This document shows positions 17,811 to 27,406 of a stretch of 64,000 nt of DNA, piece after piece. The notes under the pieces were generated by a model, which made no database searches, was not told the DNA's origin, and was given only the letters and a program-made list of their open reading frames with translations. The first letter of the stretch is position 1; the number at the start of each line of letters is the position of its first letter. Made by a program: the position numbers and the translations under genes. Source of the stretch: Streptomyces sp. WMMB 322 (GTDB lineage Bacteria > Actinomycetota > Actinomycetes > Streptomycetales > Streptomycetaceae); the NCBI RefSeq assembly GCF_900090145.1, contig NZ_FMHI01000003.1:86228-150227 (forward strand), given 5' to 3'.

Positions 17811-18815
17811 CTATGCGACGACGGTGAACGGCAACGTCGTGCTGTCGTCCTGCTGTTGGTACCAGTAGCGGTAGGTGTCGCTCGCCCACGCCACCTCGCG
17901 GTAGGCGACCTGGAGGTCCGCGAGGAGGGCCGCCGGTTCGATCGCCGGTCCCGTACCGGAAGTCCCGCCGGAGGTCTTCCCGCGGGTCGCCAGCAGCAGC
18001 CGGACCGCCAACGGGTCGCCCAGCAGCGGCCGTACGACCCGTCCGGGACGCGTGGGCGCGGTGGGCTGGCAGGGCGCGACGACCTCGCCCGCCGCCACGA
18101 GATCGGCGGCGGCGAGATTGTCGCCGTGCACCACGCGGGGGCTGATGCCGGCCTCGGCGAAGACCCTGCGCAGACCGGTCCATTCACCGTCCGCGGCCGG
18201 GTCGACCATCCACCGCTCGTCCGCGAGTTCCCCGAGGCTGAGCACCGCACGTGTGGCGAGCGGATGGGTCGCCGAGAGGGCGACGAACTGCGGTTCACGC
18301 TCGAGGAGTACGTACACCTCGAGTCCGTCCGGTATCCGCAGCGGCGAGCCCTCGACCTCGTGCACGAAGACGGCGTCGAGCTGGTTCGCCACGACCATGC
18401 GCAGCAGCGTGTGTGCGGAGGCGTCCATGTGGAAGGTGGTGTCGGCCTCGGGGAACCGGGCTCGCAGCCTGCGCAGCCAGCCCGGAACGGCGGGACTTCC
18501 GGTGCTTCCTATGCGCAGATACTCGCCGCCGGCGCGGTTGGCGGCGGCCCTCGCCTCACCCACGAGCGCGGACATCTCGGCCACGAGCGGCCGTGCCCGG
18601 CACAGTACGAACTTGCCGAGCGGTGTGGGGACGCTCCCCGTACGCTCGCGGGAGAACAGCTGACCTCCCACAGCCTGCTCGATGCGGCGCAGCTGAGTGG
18701 TCAACGACGGTTGAGTCATGCCGAGTTGACGGGCCGCCTTGTGCACGCTGCCCGTGTCGGCTATCGCGCACAGCGCACGAAGATGCCTCACCTCGAGCTC
18801 CACACGGCGGAGCAT
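17811..18815 (-). CDS. LysR-type regulator, probably of the divergent snapalysin gene
   Basis: A 334-residue LysR protein. The N-terminal winged helix-turn-helix covers about residues 8-65 (SVHKAARQLGMTQPSLTTQ); the rest is a periplasmic-binding-protein-like effector domain with a Pro/Gly/Thr-rich insertion near residue 280. LysR genes divergent from snapalysin genes (snpR and mprR type) activate protease expression in other Streptomyces, and the arrangement is the same here. ATG 18813-18815 was chosen; an in-frame GTG at 18803 (VELEVRHL) is nearly as good. The target would be the 206-base divergent region 18816-19021. The inducer is unknown. Confidence 0.88.
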   Translation of the reverse strand: MLRRVELEVRHLRALCAIADTGSVHKAARQLGMTQPSLTTQLRRIEQAVGGQLFSRERTGSVPTPLGKFVLCRARPLVAEMSALVGEARAAANRAGGEYLRIGSTGSPAVPGWLRRLRARFPEADTTFHMDASAHTLLRMVVANQLDAVFVHEVEGSPLRIPDGLEVYVLLEREPQFVALSATHPLATRAVLSLGELADERWMVDPAADGEWTGLRRVFAEAGISPRVVHGDNLAAADLVAAGEVVAPCQPTAPTRPGRVVRPLLGDPLAVRLLLATRGKTSGGTSGTGPAIEPAALLADLQVAYREVAWASDTYRYWYQQQDDSTTLPFTVVA

Positions 18816-19021
18816 ATCCAAGCGGGTGTTCGTCACACCAGACACCGAGGAGCCGCGAGACGTCCTGCGTATCGGGTGATGTGACGGAGTTATCGCCACT
18901 TGCCATCATCCCCCGCGCCTGACTCTCCAACAGACTCTTCGTCGGCAGGAGTTCTTCCGGCAGCACACGAGCGCACCCCACCTTGCAGCGGCTCGGTGCT
19001 TCGGACCGAAGGAGACCCCCC

Positions 19022-19687
19022 ATGAAACACCGCACCATGGCCGCTTCGGCGGCGCTCGGCCTCGGACTGGCCCTGGGACTGGGTGCGATGCCCGCCTCGG
19101 CCGCGACTCCCGACGACAGCGGCAGCACGTCGAAGAGCAGCGCGACCCGCGCCGGGTACATCGGAGAGTCGAACAAGGCGACCGAGGCGTTCTTCAACGC
19201 CGTCGTCAAGGACGCTCTCAAGAAGCAGGCCGCCAAGCCCGGCATCCAGGCCGTCACCGTCCGCTACGACGCGAGCGGGGCACCCACGTTCGCCGGCGAG
19301 ATCGCCAACAGCACGGCCGTCTGGAACGCGGCCGTCGACAACGTCACGCTGACCGAGGGCAGCGGCGCCAGCTTCGACTACCGCGAGGGCAACGACCCGC
19401 GTGGCTCGTACGCCTCCACGGACGGACACGGCAACGGGTACATCTTCCTGGACTACGCCCAGAACCAGCAGTACGACTCCGACCGCGTCGTGGCCCACGA
19501 GACCGGGCACGTCCTCGGCCTCCCGGACCACTACGAAGGCCCGTGCAGCGAACTGATGTCGGGCGGCGGCCCGGGCACGTCCTGCACCAACGACCGTCCC
19601 AACGCGGCCGAGGCCGCCCAGGTCGAGTCGCTGTGGGCCAACGGAGTCGCGAGCGCGGCCTTCGACCAGGCGGCGTTCGCCAAGTAA
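19022..19687 (+). CDS. snpA: Snapalysin, small secreted zinc metalloprotease (M7)
   Basis: Snapalysin is the extracellular small neutral protease of Streptomyces. The 221-residue preproprotein has a signal peptide (residues 1-33, ending ASA), a short propeptide, and a catalytic domain with the metzincin motif [11 protein letters not shown]: ligands His159, His163 and Asp169 and the base Glu160. Asp instead of His as third ligand is the M7 hallmark. SELMSGG supplies the Met-turn, and the two cysteines around it (GPCSELM and GTSC) form the usual disulfide. ATG 19022 follows GAAGGAGA. Divergent from its probable LysR activator, and ended by a strong hairpin. Confidence 0.95.
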   Translation: MKHRTMAASAALGLGLALGLGAMPASAATPDDSGSTSKSSATRAGYIGESNKATEAFFNAVVKDALKKQAAKPGIQAVTVRYDASGAPTFAGEIANSTAVWNAAVDNVTLTEGSGASFDYREGNDPRGSYASTDGHGNGYIFLDYAQNQQYDSDRVVAHETGHVLGLPDHYEGPCSELMSGGGPGTSCTNDRPNAAEAAQVESLWANGVASAAFDQAAFAK

Positions 19688-19845
19688 CAGTGCCGGCCCC
19701 CACCAAGCCGGAAGCAGCATGGACAAGCCGGCAGGGCACGACGCCGGAACAGCGTGACGAGGCACGGAAGACCGTGCAACACGCTTGAGGAACAGCGCAG
19801 TTGTTCGCACCACGCCTGAGAGACGTACGGCCCGAACCCCCCACT

Positions 19846-19878
19846 CGGAGGCCCCCGGCGCATTGCCGGGGGCCTCCG
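19846..19878 (+). terminator. Terminator after snapalysin
   Basis: Perfect 14-bp stem (19846-19859 with 19865-19878) around a five-base loop. It could also stop the minus-strand transcript of the convergent pepN copy. Confidence 0.7.
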
Positions 19879-19986
19879 GGGTTGCTGCACGGCGGGCCGG
19901 GCGGAAGTGACCGTCCGTGCCCGGTCCCGCGCCCGGCCCGTGCCGGGGTCACCGCGGCGGGACCGCGGCTCCCCCGGCACCGTGGC

Positions 19987-22566
19987 TCATCCGGCCGCCG
20001 CGTCCGCCGCCTGCGCCCGCAGGGCCCGCTCGACCCCCGCGCGCGACTCGGTCACCAGGCGCCGCAGCGCCGGAGCGGGCTGGGCCCGCTCCAGCCACGC
20101 GTCCGTGGCGTCGAGGGTCTCCTGCGAGACCTGGAGCGTCGGGTAGAGGCCGACGACGATCTGCTGCGCCATCTCGTGGCTGCGCTGCTCCCAGATGTCC
20201 TTGACCACCTCGAAGTACTTCTCGGAGTACCGGGCGAGCAGTTCCCTCTGGTCGGTCTGGAGGAATCCGCCGATGACCGCCTCCTGCACGGCGTTGGGAA
20301 GACCCGCCTCCCCGGCGGCCCCGCTGCCGACCACCGAGGCCCACGCCTCCGACTTGGCCTCCTCGGTGGGCCGCGCGGCGCGGGCCATCGCAGCGTACCG
20401 CTCGCCCGCCGAGGTCGCGTCGCGCTCCAGCTCCGCCGCGATCTCCTTCTCGCCCGCCCGTCCGGTGGCGGCGAGGCGCTGGAGCAGCGACCAGCGCAGC
20501 TCCGTGTCGACAGCCAGGCCCTCCACCGACTGGGCACCGTCCAACAGGCCCTCCAGCAGCGACAGTTGATCGTCGGTACGCGCCGCGGAGGCGAAGGCCC
20601 GCGCCCAGGCGAGCTGGTGGTCGCTGCCGGGAGCCGCGGCACGGAGCTGCTCCAGCGCCGCCTCGGCCCAGCGCAGGAGGCCGGTCTCGCGCCACTGCGG
20701 GTCGGCGTACAGGTCGAGGGCGAGCTTGACCTGCCGCTGGAGCGACTGGACGACGCCGATGTCCGACTCCTTGGTGATGCCGGAGAGGACGAGACCGAGG
20801 TAGTCGCGGGCGGGCAGTTCGCCGTCGCGGGTCATGTCCCACGCGGACGCCCAGCACAGCGCGCGCGGCAGGGACTCCTCGAAGTCGCCGATGTGCCGCG
20901 TGACCGCCTCCAGCGACTCGGCGTCCAGACGCACCTTCGCGTACGAGAGGTCGCCGTCGTTCAGCAGGACGACGTCCGGGCGCTTGCGGCCCACCCACTG
21001 CGGCACCTCGGTGAGTTCGCCGGTCACGTCCATCTCGACGCTGTCCGTGCGGACGAGCTTGCCCTCCCGCAGCTCGTACGCCCCGACGGCGATGCGGTGC
21101 GGACGCAGCGTCGAGGTGCCCGTGGCGCCGGGCGGGAGGGACGGCGCAGCCTGACGCACGGCGAAGGACGTGAAGCGGTCCTCCCCGTCCGTCACGAACT
21201 CGGGCCGCAGAACGTTGATCCCCGCGGTCTCCAGCCAGTGCTTCGACCAGGCCGTCAGGTCGCGGCCGGAGGTCTCCTCCAGCGCACCGAGCAGGTCGCT
21301 CAGGCGCGTGTTGCCCCACTCGTGGCGCTTGAAGTAACGCTGCACGCCGCTGAAGAACTCGTCCTCGCCGACGTAGGCGACGAGTTGCTTCAGCACGGAC
21401 GCGCCCTTGGCGTAGGTGATCCCGTCGAAGTTGACCAGGACGTCGTCCAGGTCGCGGATCTCGGCCATGATCGGGTGGGTGGAGGGCAGTTGGTCCTGCC
21501 GGTAGGCCCACGTCTTCATCTGGTTGGCGAACGACGTCCACGCGTGCGGCCAGCGGGAGCCCGGGGCGGCGGCCATGCACGCCACGGAGGTGTAGGTGGC
21601 GAACGACTCGTTCAGCCACAGGTCGTTCCACCACTCCATCGTCACGAGGTCGCCGAACCACATGTGGGCCAGCTCGTGGAGGACCGTCTCGGCGCGTCCC
21701 TCGTACGCGGCGTCCGTCACCTTCGAGCGGAAGACGTACTGGTCGCGGATGGTGACCGCGCCCGCGTTCTCCATGGCGCCCGCGTTGAACTCCGGCACGA
21801 AGAGCTGGTCGTACTTGGCGAACGGGTAGGGGTAGTCGAACTTCTCCTGGAACCAGTCGAATCCCTGCCGGGTCACCTCGAAGAGCGCGTCGGCGTCGAG
21901 GTGTTCGGCCAGCGACGGCCGGCAGTAGATGCCCAGCGGGACGGAGCGGCCCCCGCCCTCCCACGTGCTGTGCACCGAGTGGTACGGGCCGGCGATGAGC
22001 GCGGTGATGTAGGACGAGATGCGGGGCGTAGCCTCGAAACGCCACAGCCCGTCCTCGGGCTCCGGAGCGGGCGAGTTCGAGATCACCGTCCAGCCCTCGG
22101 GGGCGCGCACCGTGAACTGGAAAGCGGCCTTCAAATCAGGCTGTTCGAAGCTGGCGAAGACGCGCCGCGCGTCGGGCACCTCGAACTGGGTGTACAGATA
22201 AGCCTGCTGGTCGACCGGGTCGACGAAGCGGTGCAGGCCCTCACCGGTGTTGGTGTACGCGCAGTCGGCGACGACCAGCAGTTCGTTCTGCCCCCGGGCG
22301 AGACCGTCGAGCGCGATCCGCGAGTCGGCGAAGGCCGAAGCCGGGTCGACGGCCCGTCCGTTCAGGGTGATCTCGTGCACCGCCGGTGCCACGAGGTCGA
22401 TGAAGCTGGAGGCGGCCTCGGCGGCCTCGAAGCGCACGAGCGTGCGGGAGCGGAAGGTACCTCCGTCCTGCGCGCCGCTCAGATCCAGCTCGATCTCGTA
22501 GGAGTCGACGCGGAGGAGCCGCGCACGCTCACGGGCCTCCTCGCGTGTCAGATTCGTGCCAGGCAC
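19987..22566 (-). CDS. pepN: Aminopeptidase N, M1 family (second copy)
   Basis: An 859-residue M1 aminopeptidase, closer in length to classical actinobacterial PepN than the copy at 15039. Motifs: GAMENAG, HELAHMW with His297, Glu298 and His301, and the third ligand in NESFA. The segments STHPI, NFDGITYAKGASVLKQLV and the C-terminal ERAP1-like half match the first copy closely. GTG 22564-22566 was chosen because GGGAGA lies seven bases upstream and the N-terminus MPGTNLTREEA then aligns with the paralogue; an ATG five codons upstream is the alternative. Both copies keep all catalytic residues, so both should be active. Confidence 0.95.
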   Translation of the reverse strand: MPGTNLTREEARERARLLRVDSYEIELDLSGAQDGGTFRSRTLVRFEAAEAASSFIDLVAPAVHEITLNGRAVDPASAFADSRIALDGLARGQNELLVVADCAYTNTGEGLHRFVDPVDQQAYLYTQFEVPDARRVFASFEQPDLKAAFQFTVRAPEGWTVISNSPAPEPEDGLWRFEATPRISSYITALIAGPYHSVHSTWEGGGRSVPLGIYCRPSLAEHLDADALFEVTRQGFDWFQEKFDYPYPFAKYDQLFVPEFNAGAMENAGAVTIRDQYVFRSKVTDAAYEGRAETVLHELAHMWFGDLVTMEWWNDLWLNESFATYTSVACMAAAPGSRWPHAWTSFANQMKTWAYRQDQLPSTHPIMAEIRDLDDVLVNFDGITYAKGASVLKQLVAYVGEDEFFSGVQRYFKRHEWGNTRLSDLLGALEETSGRDLTAWSKHWLETAGINVLRPEFVTDGEDRFTSFAVRQAAPSLPPGATGTSTLRPHRIAVGAYELREGKLVRTDSVEMDVTGELTEVPQWVGRKRPDVVLLNDGDLSYAKVRLDAESLEAVTRHIGDFEESLPRALCWASAWDMTRDGELPARDYLGLVLSGITKESDIGVVQSLQRQVKLALDLYADPQWRETGLLRWAEAALEQLRAAAPGSDHQLAWARAFASAARTDDQLSLLEGLLDGAQSVEGLAVDTELRWSLLQRLAATGRAGEKEIAAELERDATSAGERYAAMARAARPTEEAKSEAWASVVGSGAAGEAGLPNAVQEAVIGGFLQTDQRELLARYSEKYFEVVKDIWEQRSHEMAQQIVVGLYPTLQVSQETLDATDAWLERAQPAPALRRLVTESRAGVERALRAQAADAAAG

Positions 22567-23112
22567 CTGGTGCTCTCCCATGCTCTCGCGGGCTCACTAT
22601 GTCGTAGTTCGGCCATCCTTCCACGTGGCGGCCGCGCGCGGTTCCCACCCGTCCGGCGAACCCGGCAGAACGACGGGGGCGCCCTGCGCCGAGGCGACGC
22701 GGACGCCCTGCGCGGAGGCGACACGAGCGCACGACGCGGAGACGACGGAGCGCACGGCCGGACCCCGGCTCGCCGCGGGGCACCGGCCTCGTGAGCGTGG
22801 CGGCCGGGGCACGGCTCCGCGGACGCACCGCGTGTGCGCGGCTCCGGCCGCGCGGGGCCGCGGCCGCAGGTGAACGGCGGATGAGCAGCAGACCGACGCG
22901 CGGACGGCGCCGGGCTACGGGGAGAAGGCCCAGGTCCCCGGTGGTGATCGATGAGTGGGGATGGGTGTCCGGCGTTCGGCCGTCGTTCAGACGCAGGTCA
23001 CTCCCGCTGCCAAACATCCCTGGTGAGCGGGTGTTTCCCGACAGGTCCGCGCTGGCGGCGCGGTGCGGGGCGCGCTCCGCTCCGCGTCCGTCCACCAGGA
23101 GAGGCAGCCCGC
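22567..23112. other. Divergent intergenic region with imperfect tandem repeat
   Basis: 546 bases between pepN and the Tat-dependent phosphoesterase. From about 22676 to 22745 there are imperfect repeats of a unit like CGCCCTGCGCCGAGGCGACG, about 23 bases long. Open frames crossing it lack ribosome-binding sites and have no domain-like composition, so I do not call a gene. Promoters for the flanking genes must lie at the two ends. Confidence 0.45.
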
Positions 23113-24858
23113 ATGGACCGCAGCAGCCTGAGGCAGACACGTCTGCCCCACCGCCGCACCCTCCTCACGCTCGGCGCCGCAGGCGCAGCCGCCGCACTGG
23201 GTGCCGGGCCGGTGTTCAACGGCAGTGCCACCGGCGCCGGCCGGCCGCCGAAGGCGGCGATGTCCCCCGCGTCCGCGGCCCGTTCCCGCGCCGCCCGCGC
23301 ACGCGCACACGCCCCCGTCACCCGCGACAACCCCGTCGAACCCTCGCCCGAGGGCACCACTCTGGAGAGCGTCGCCACGCCGCGCGGGGACAGCGGAGGC
23401 TACCGCCGGCTCGGCGACGGCCCGGGCTGGAAGCGGCAGGTGCGCACCGACCTGGCCCGTGCACGGCGCGCACGGGCCGAGAAGCGGCGCACGCTGGCCG
23501 CGTTCGTCCAGTTCACGGACCTGCACCTGGTCGACGTGCAGCACCCGCTGCGCTACGAGTTCCTGCGCGCCGAGACCACCAGCGCGTGGCGCCCGCAGGA
23601 GGCGCTGTCCGTCGCGGGCACCGTCTCCATGATCGAACGCGTCAACGGGCTGCGGGGCGGCCCCGCCACCGGCGAGCCGCTGTCGTTCGCCGTGACCACC
23701 GGCGACAACACCGACAACAACTGCCGTGCCGAACTCGACTGGTTCCTCACGGCGATGACCGGCGGGCGCATCACCCCCAACACCGGCGACGTCGACCGCT
23801 ACGAGGGTGTGCACAACAGCGGGCTGAAGCTGTACTGGCACCCCGAGGACGAACTCCGCGACGACGACAAGGCGTTGGGCTTCCCCCGCATCGACGGCTA
23901 TCTGCGGGCGGCCATCCGGGAGGTCAACAGCCCGGGCCTGGCGCTGCCCTGGTACTCCACCTCCGGCAACCACGACGCCCTGCCCGGCGGGTGCTTCTCG
24001 GGCAGCGCCTTCTTCGCGGACTTCGCCGTCGGCGGCAGGAAGCTGATGGACCTGGGCAGCAAGGCGGAGGCCGCACGGCTGTGGAAGGCGGTGGAGGACG
24101 GCGGCGACCCGAAGGGCGAGCAGTTCGCGGAGGCCCTGCGCTCCCGGACGGACTCGCGGCAGATGCGGCGGGTCACCCCGGACCTGGAGCGCGCCCCCTT
24201 CTCCAGGAAGGACTGGGTGCGCGCCCACATGCGCCGCCGCCACGCGGGCGCCGGCCCCGTCGGCCACGGCTACACCGAGGCCAATCTCGCCGAGGACCGT
24301 CTCTACTACACCTTCCGCGTCGCGGAGGGCGTGACGGGCATCAGCCTGGACACGACACGGCACGACGGGGGTTACAAGGGCAAGGTCGGCGACGCTCAAC
24401 TCGACTGGCTGGAGCGGCGGTTGCGCGAGGAGCGCTCGAAGGGCACCTACGTGCTGATCTTCAGCCATCACACCAGCACCACGATCCCGGACGGCGGCGA
24501 GCGGCTCATGTCCCTGCTGAACCGCAATCCGCACGTCCTGGCCTGGATCAACGGCCACAGCCACAAGAACCGCATCAGATCACGGCGTACGTTCTGGGAG
24601 ATATCCACGGCCTCCCACATCGACTTCCCGCAGATGGCACGGACACTGGAGCTGGCCGACAACGGTGACGGGACGCTGTCGCTGTTCACCACGCTGATCG
24701 AGTCCTCGGCCCCGGCACGCACCGACTTCCACGACCTCTCCCAGACCGGCCTGGCCTCGCTCTACCGCGAACTCGCCCTCAACTCGCCCGGTGCGCGCAC
24801 CGACCTGGCCGGCGAACCCGACGACCGCAACACGGAACTGCTGCTGCGCAAGCCGTAG
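23113..24858 (+). CDS. Tat-exported metallophosphoesterase, TIGR03767-like
   Basis: A 581-residue secreted calcineurin-type phosphoesterase. The N-terminus has a twin-arginine signal (RRTLLTLG near residue 14, then an Ala-rich core). The five metal-site blocks appear in order: FTDLHLVD (DxH), TGDNTDN (GDxxD variant), GNHD, FSHH and NGHSH. The spacing between blocks is long, with inserts, as in the TIGR03767 group of actinobacterial phosphoesterases. The substrate is unknown; Tat export suggests folding with metal in the cytoplasm before release. ATG 23113 is chosen for the signal peptide. It stands alone, 53 bases before the EamA gene, and might be co-transcribed with it. Confidence 0.88.
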   Translation: MDRSSLRQTRLPHRRTLLTLGAAGAAAALGAGPVFNGSATGAGRPPKAAMSPASAARSRAARARAHAPVTRDNPVEPSPEGTTLESVATPRGDSGGYRRLGDGPGWKRQVRTDLARARRARAEKRRTLAAFVQFTDLHLVDVQHPLRYEFLRAETTSAWRPQEALSVAGTVSMIERVNGLRGGPATGEPLSFAVTTGDNTDNNCRAELDWFLTAMTGGRITPNTGDVDRYEGVHNSGLKLYWHPEDELRDDDKALGFPRIDGYLRAAIREVNSPGLALPWYSTSGNHDALPGGCFSGSAFFADFAVGGRKLMDLGSKAEAARLWKAVEDGGDPKGEQFAEALRSRTDSRQMRRVTPDLERAPFSRKDWVRAHMRRRHAGAGPVGHGYTEANLAEDRLYYTFRVAEGVTGISLDTTRHDGGYKGKVGDAQLDWLERRLREERSKGTYVLIFSHHTSTTIPDGGERLMSLLNRNPHVLAWINGHSHKNRIRSRRTFWEISTASHIDFPQMARTLELADNGDGTLSLFTTLIESSAPARTDFHDLSQTGLASLYRELALNSPGARTDLAGEPDDRNTELLLRKP

Positions 24859-24911
24859 ACGCGGCGGAGCCCGCCGAACGGCGTTGTCGTTTCTCCGCCC
24901 TGAGGAGCAGA

Positions 24912-26228
24912 GTGTCGGGCATGGCGAGCACGGAGAAGGCCGGGGAGGCAGCGGCGCCGGCGGCGCAAGGAGAGGCGGCGGAACGCAGGTGGCGCGGGGT
25001 CCGGCCGGGCCCCGCGCTCATGGTCGTTGCGGGGGCGGCGTGTACTTCGTCGTCGGGCATGTTCATCAAGCTCTCCGAGGTGAACGCCGGTACCGCAGCC
25101 TTCCTGCGGTGCGCGCTCGCGCTCGTGGTGCTGGCGCCGATGGCGTTCGTCGAGTACCGCCGCGTCGGGCCCCGCCGTCCGCGTCTGCTCGCCCTGGACC
25201 TCGCAGCGGGCGCCCTGCTCGGTCTCGACTACGTGTGCTGGGTGCAGAGCATCCACGATCTAGGCGCGTCCATCGCGACGCTGCTCCTGAACATCCAGCT
25301 CGTTGTCTTCCCGCTGCTGGCGCGGTTCCTGACCGGTGTGCGGCTCGCGCGGCGGTTCTGGCTGACCGCGTCCGTGCTGCTGACGGGGCTGGCGCTGGCC
25401 GGCGGCGCGATCGGACGGGCGGAACCGGGCAGCGACCCGGTCTCCGGGGTGCTCTTCGGGACCGTCGCGGGCATGGCGTTCGCCGGGTATCTCTTCCTGA
25501 TCCGGCTCGGCGGGGACGGACGCCCGGCCGGCACCTCTCAACTGCCGTCCGCCGCAAGCCCGGAGGAGACCGGCCGCACGTCCGGTCCGGCTAGGGGCTG
25601 TCCGACGGATCTTCGTGGATCAGCGAGCGGCGTCCGGCGCATGGGGCCTCCCCCGCGAAAGCGAGGGGACGCATCGCAAGGCGGAGGGGCGCCCTCATAC
25701 CGGGGTTCCCCATGCCGAAGGCCAGGGGAGTATTCGGGCGATCCCGACAACGCTGGGGGCACCGCCCGGCGAAGCCAGGGGGAGAGGTGCGGTGCCTGGG
25801 GGCACCCCCGGACGAAGTCCAGAGGGCGTCGCGAGCCCGCGAAGATCCGCCGGACGGGCCCTGGCACATCCCGCGGTGCGGGCGGTCCGCACACGGTGAC
25901 GCCCGTGTGCACGGCGACGTTCGCGGCAGCCGTCGCCGCCGGCGTACTCGGTTCGCTGTGGACGGGCGTGGACCTCGACCCGGGCCCGGCGGCGTGGGGT
26001 TGGCTGATACCGATGGCGTTCCTCGGGCAGGTGCTGGCCTGGCTGCTCATCAACCCCGCGCTGCCGCGCCTCTCCCCGGACAAGGGCGCCACGCTGCTGC
26101 TTCTGCAGCCGATCCTCGCGCTCCTCTTCGGTGTCGGATTCCTCGCCGAACGTCCCACTCCAACCCAGTACGCGGGCTGTGTACTTGTCGTTCTCGCGGT
26201 ATGGCGCACCACGCGCACAGATCATTAG
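24912..26228 (+). CDS. EamA/DMT-family transporter with an in-frame MITE insertion
   Basis: A drug/metabolite transporter of the EamA type with ten hydrophobic helices expected in two five-helix repeats. The first repeat (about residues 33-206) is intact. The frame then enters a 270-bp MITE (25591-25860 plus target duplication) without a stop, adding 90 Arg/Gly/Pro-rich residues (about 228-317), and continues in frame into the second half, which ends in the conserved region PTPTQYAGCVLVVLAVWR. Removing the insert gives a 348-residue protein. The insert falls in the loop between helices 6 and 7, so function may survive, but a mild or complete loss is possible. GTG 24912 (after GAGGAG) or ATG 24921 is the start. 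Confidence 0.8.
   Translation: MSGMASTEKAGEAAAPAAQGEAAERRWRGVRPGPALMVVAGAACTSSSGMFIKLSEVNAGTAAFLRCALALVVLAPMAFVEYRRVGPRRPRLLALDLAAGALLGLDYVCWVQSIHDLGASIATLLLNIQLVVFPLLARFLTGVRLARRFWLTASVLLTGLALAGGAIGRAEPGSDPVSGVLFGTVAGMAFAGYLFLIRLGGDGRPAGTSQLPSAASPEETGRTSGPARGCPTDLRGSASGVRRMGPPPRKRGDASQGGGAPSYRGSPCRRPGEYSGDPDNAGGTARRSQGERCGAWGHPRTKSRGRREPAKIRRTGPGTSRGAGGPHTVTPVCTATFAAAVAAGVLGSLWTGVDLDPGPAAWGWLIPMAFLGQVLAWLLINPALPRLSPDKGATLLLLQPILALLFGVGFLAERPTPTQYAGCVLVVLAVWRTTRTDH
25591..25864. mobile_element. MITE-like element inserted in the EamA gene
   Basis: A non-autonomous element of 266 bp (25595-25860). Its terminal inverted repeats are 21 bp with 18 matches: GGGCTGTCCGACGGATCTTC on the left and the complement of GAAGATCCGCCGGACGGGCC on the right. 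It is flanked by CTAG on the left (25591-25594) and CTGG on the right (25861-25864), a probable 4-bp target duplication with one change. The interior has small hairpins but no transposase. CTAG-like targets recall IS5-type elements; that link is inference. A relative with the same target lies at 27407. Confidence 0.75.
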
Positions 26229-26238
26229 AGTCGGGCGC

Positions 26239-27363
26239 ATGTCGCTGCGTTCCACCGCCGTCGCCATGGCGGTCGCCGCTCTGGCGGCGTTCCCCCTGGC
26301 CTCCTCGGCGGCGGCCGACCAGGGTCACTCCGCCACGCAGGACGCGATGGACGCCCTGGTCCAACAGGACCACGTACCGGGCGTGTCGGGGCAGGCCCGG
26401 GACGGCGGCGGCGTGTGGCACGGCTCCTCGGGGATCGCGGACCGGGCGACGCACCGCCCGCCGATGTCCCAGGACAAGTTCCGCGTCGGCAGCCTGACGA
26501 AGCCCTTCATAGCCGCCGTGATGCTTCAGCTGGAGGCGGAGGGCAGCGTGGATCTGGACGCGCCCGTCGAGCGCTGGCTGCCCGGCACCGTACGGGGCGG
26601 CGGGCAGGACGGCCGCATCGTCACCGTTCGCCAACTCCTCGGCCACACAAGCGGTCTGTACGACTTCACGGCCGACCCCGGCATGCAGCGCGACTACTTC
26701 GGTCCGCGCTTCGCGGCCCACAGGTACGACTCGCACGACGCGGCGTCGCTCGTGCGCACCGCCACGGCGCACCGGCGCGCCTTCGAGCCGGGCACCGACT
26801 GGGGCTATTCCAACACCAATTACGTCCTGGCCGGCATGGTCATCGAGAAGGTGACGGGTCGTTCCTACGCGCACGAGGTCGAGCGCAGGATCATCCGGCC
26901 GCTGAAGCTGCGCGACACGTCGTTTCCGGGGACCTCCCCCGGCATCCCGGAACCGCACGGGCGCGCGTACTCGAAGCTCGCGCCTGCGGGTTCGGGGACG
27001 CGCGTGCACGACGTCACCGCTCTCGATCCGTCACTCGCCGGCGCGTCGGGCGAGATGATCTCCTCCACCGGCGACCTGATCCGCTTCATGCAGGCGCTCC
27101 TCGGCGGAGACGTGCTGCCGGCCCGGCAGCTCGCTCAGATGAAGTCCACCGTCCCCGCCGACGGGGGCGACCGCTACGGGCTCGGCCTCACCCGGTACCG
27201 GCTCTCCTGCGGGACCACCGTGTGGGGTCACGAGGGCACCATCCAGGGCTCGCACTCCACTGCCGTCACCACGGCGGACGGTTCACACCCGGCGGCGTTC
27301 AACGTCAACGCCGACTGGTCGAGCGGCATGGCCGACATGATCGAGGCGGAGTACTGCGGCTGA
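26239..27363 (+). CDS. Secreted serine hydrolase, class C beta-lactamase / D-peptidase family (S12)
   Basis: A 374-residue protein with a signal peptide (residues 1-26, ending SAAA). Its fold motifs are those of the S12 family: SLTK (SxxK nucleophile block, near residue 85), YSN (WGYSNTNY, near residue 195) and HEG (HEGTIQG, near residue 335) in place of KTG. HxG is typical of the D-alanyl-D-alanine carboxypeptidase and alkaline D-peptidase branch, while many others are esterases. It acts outside the cell, on cell-wall peptides or unknown esters. ATG 26239 lies ten bases after the EamA stop, so it is probably co-transcribed. A MITE follows 43 bases downstream. Confidence 0.88.
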   Translation: MSLRSTAVAMAVAALAAFPLASSAAADQGHSATQDAMDALVQQDHVPGVSGQARDGGGVWHGSSGIADRATHRPPMSQDKFRVGSLTKPFIAAVMLQLEAEGSVDLDAPVERWLPGTVRGGGQDGRIVTVRQLLGHTSGLYDFTADPGMQRDYFGPRFAAHRYDSHDAASLVRTATAHRRAFEPGTDWGYSNTNYVLAGMVIEKVTGRSYAHEVERRIIRPLKLRDTSFPGTSPGIPEPHGRAYSKLAPAGSGTRVHDVTALDPSLAGASGEMISSTGDLIRFMQALLGGDVLPARQLAQMKSTVPADGGDRYGLGLTRYRLSCGTTVWGHEGTIQGSHSTAVTTADGSHPAAFNVNADWSSGMADMIEAEYCG

Positions 27364-27406
27364 CCCGGCGGCCGGTCCGCCTGCGCCGCGCTGCCCCGGA
27401 CGGGTT

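Noticed and set aside
19801..22794. A 997-codon plus-strand frame opposite pepN
   Set aside because: Antisense to an aminopeptidase with all catalytic motifs; a common GC-skew artefact.
22556..22873. Small plus-strand frame with repeated APCAEATR-like units
   Set aside because: No ribosome-binding site and it starts inside the 5' end of pepN; the repeat is better described as a non-coding tandem repeat.
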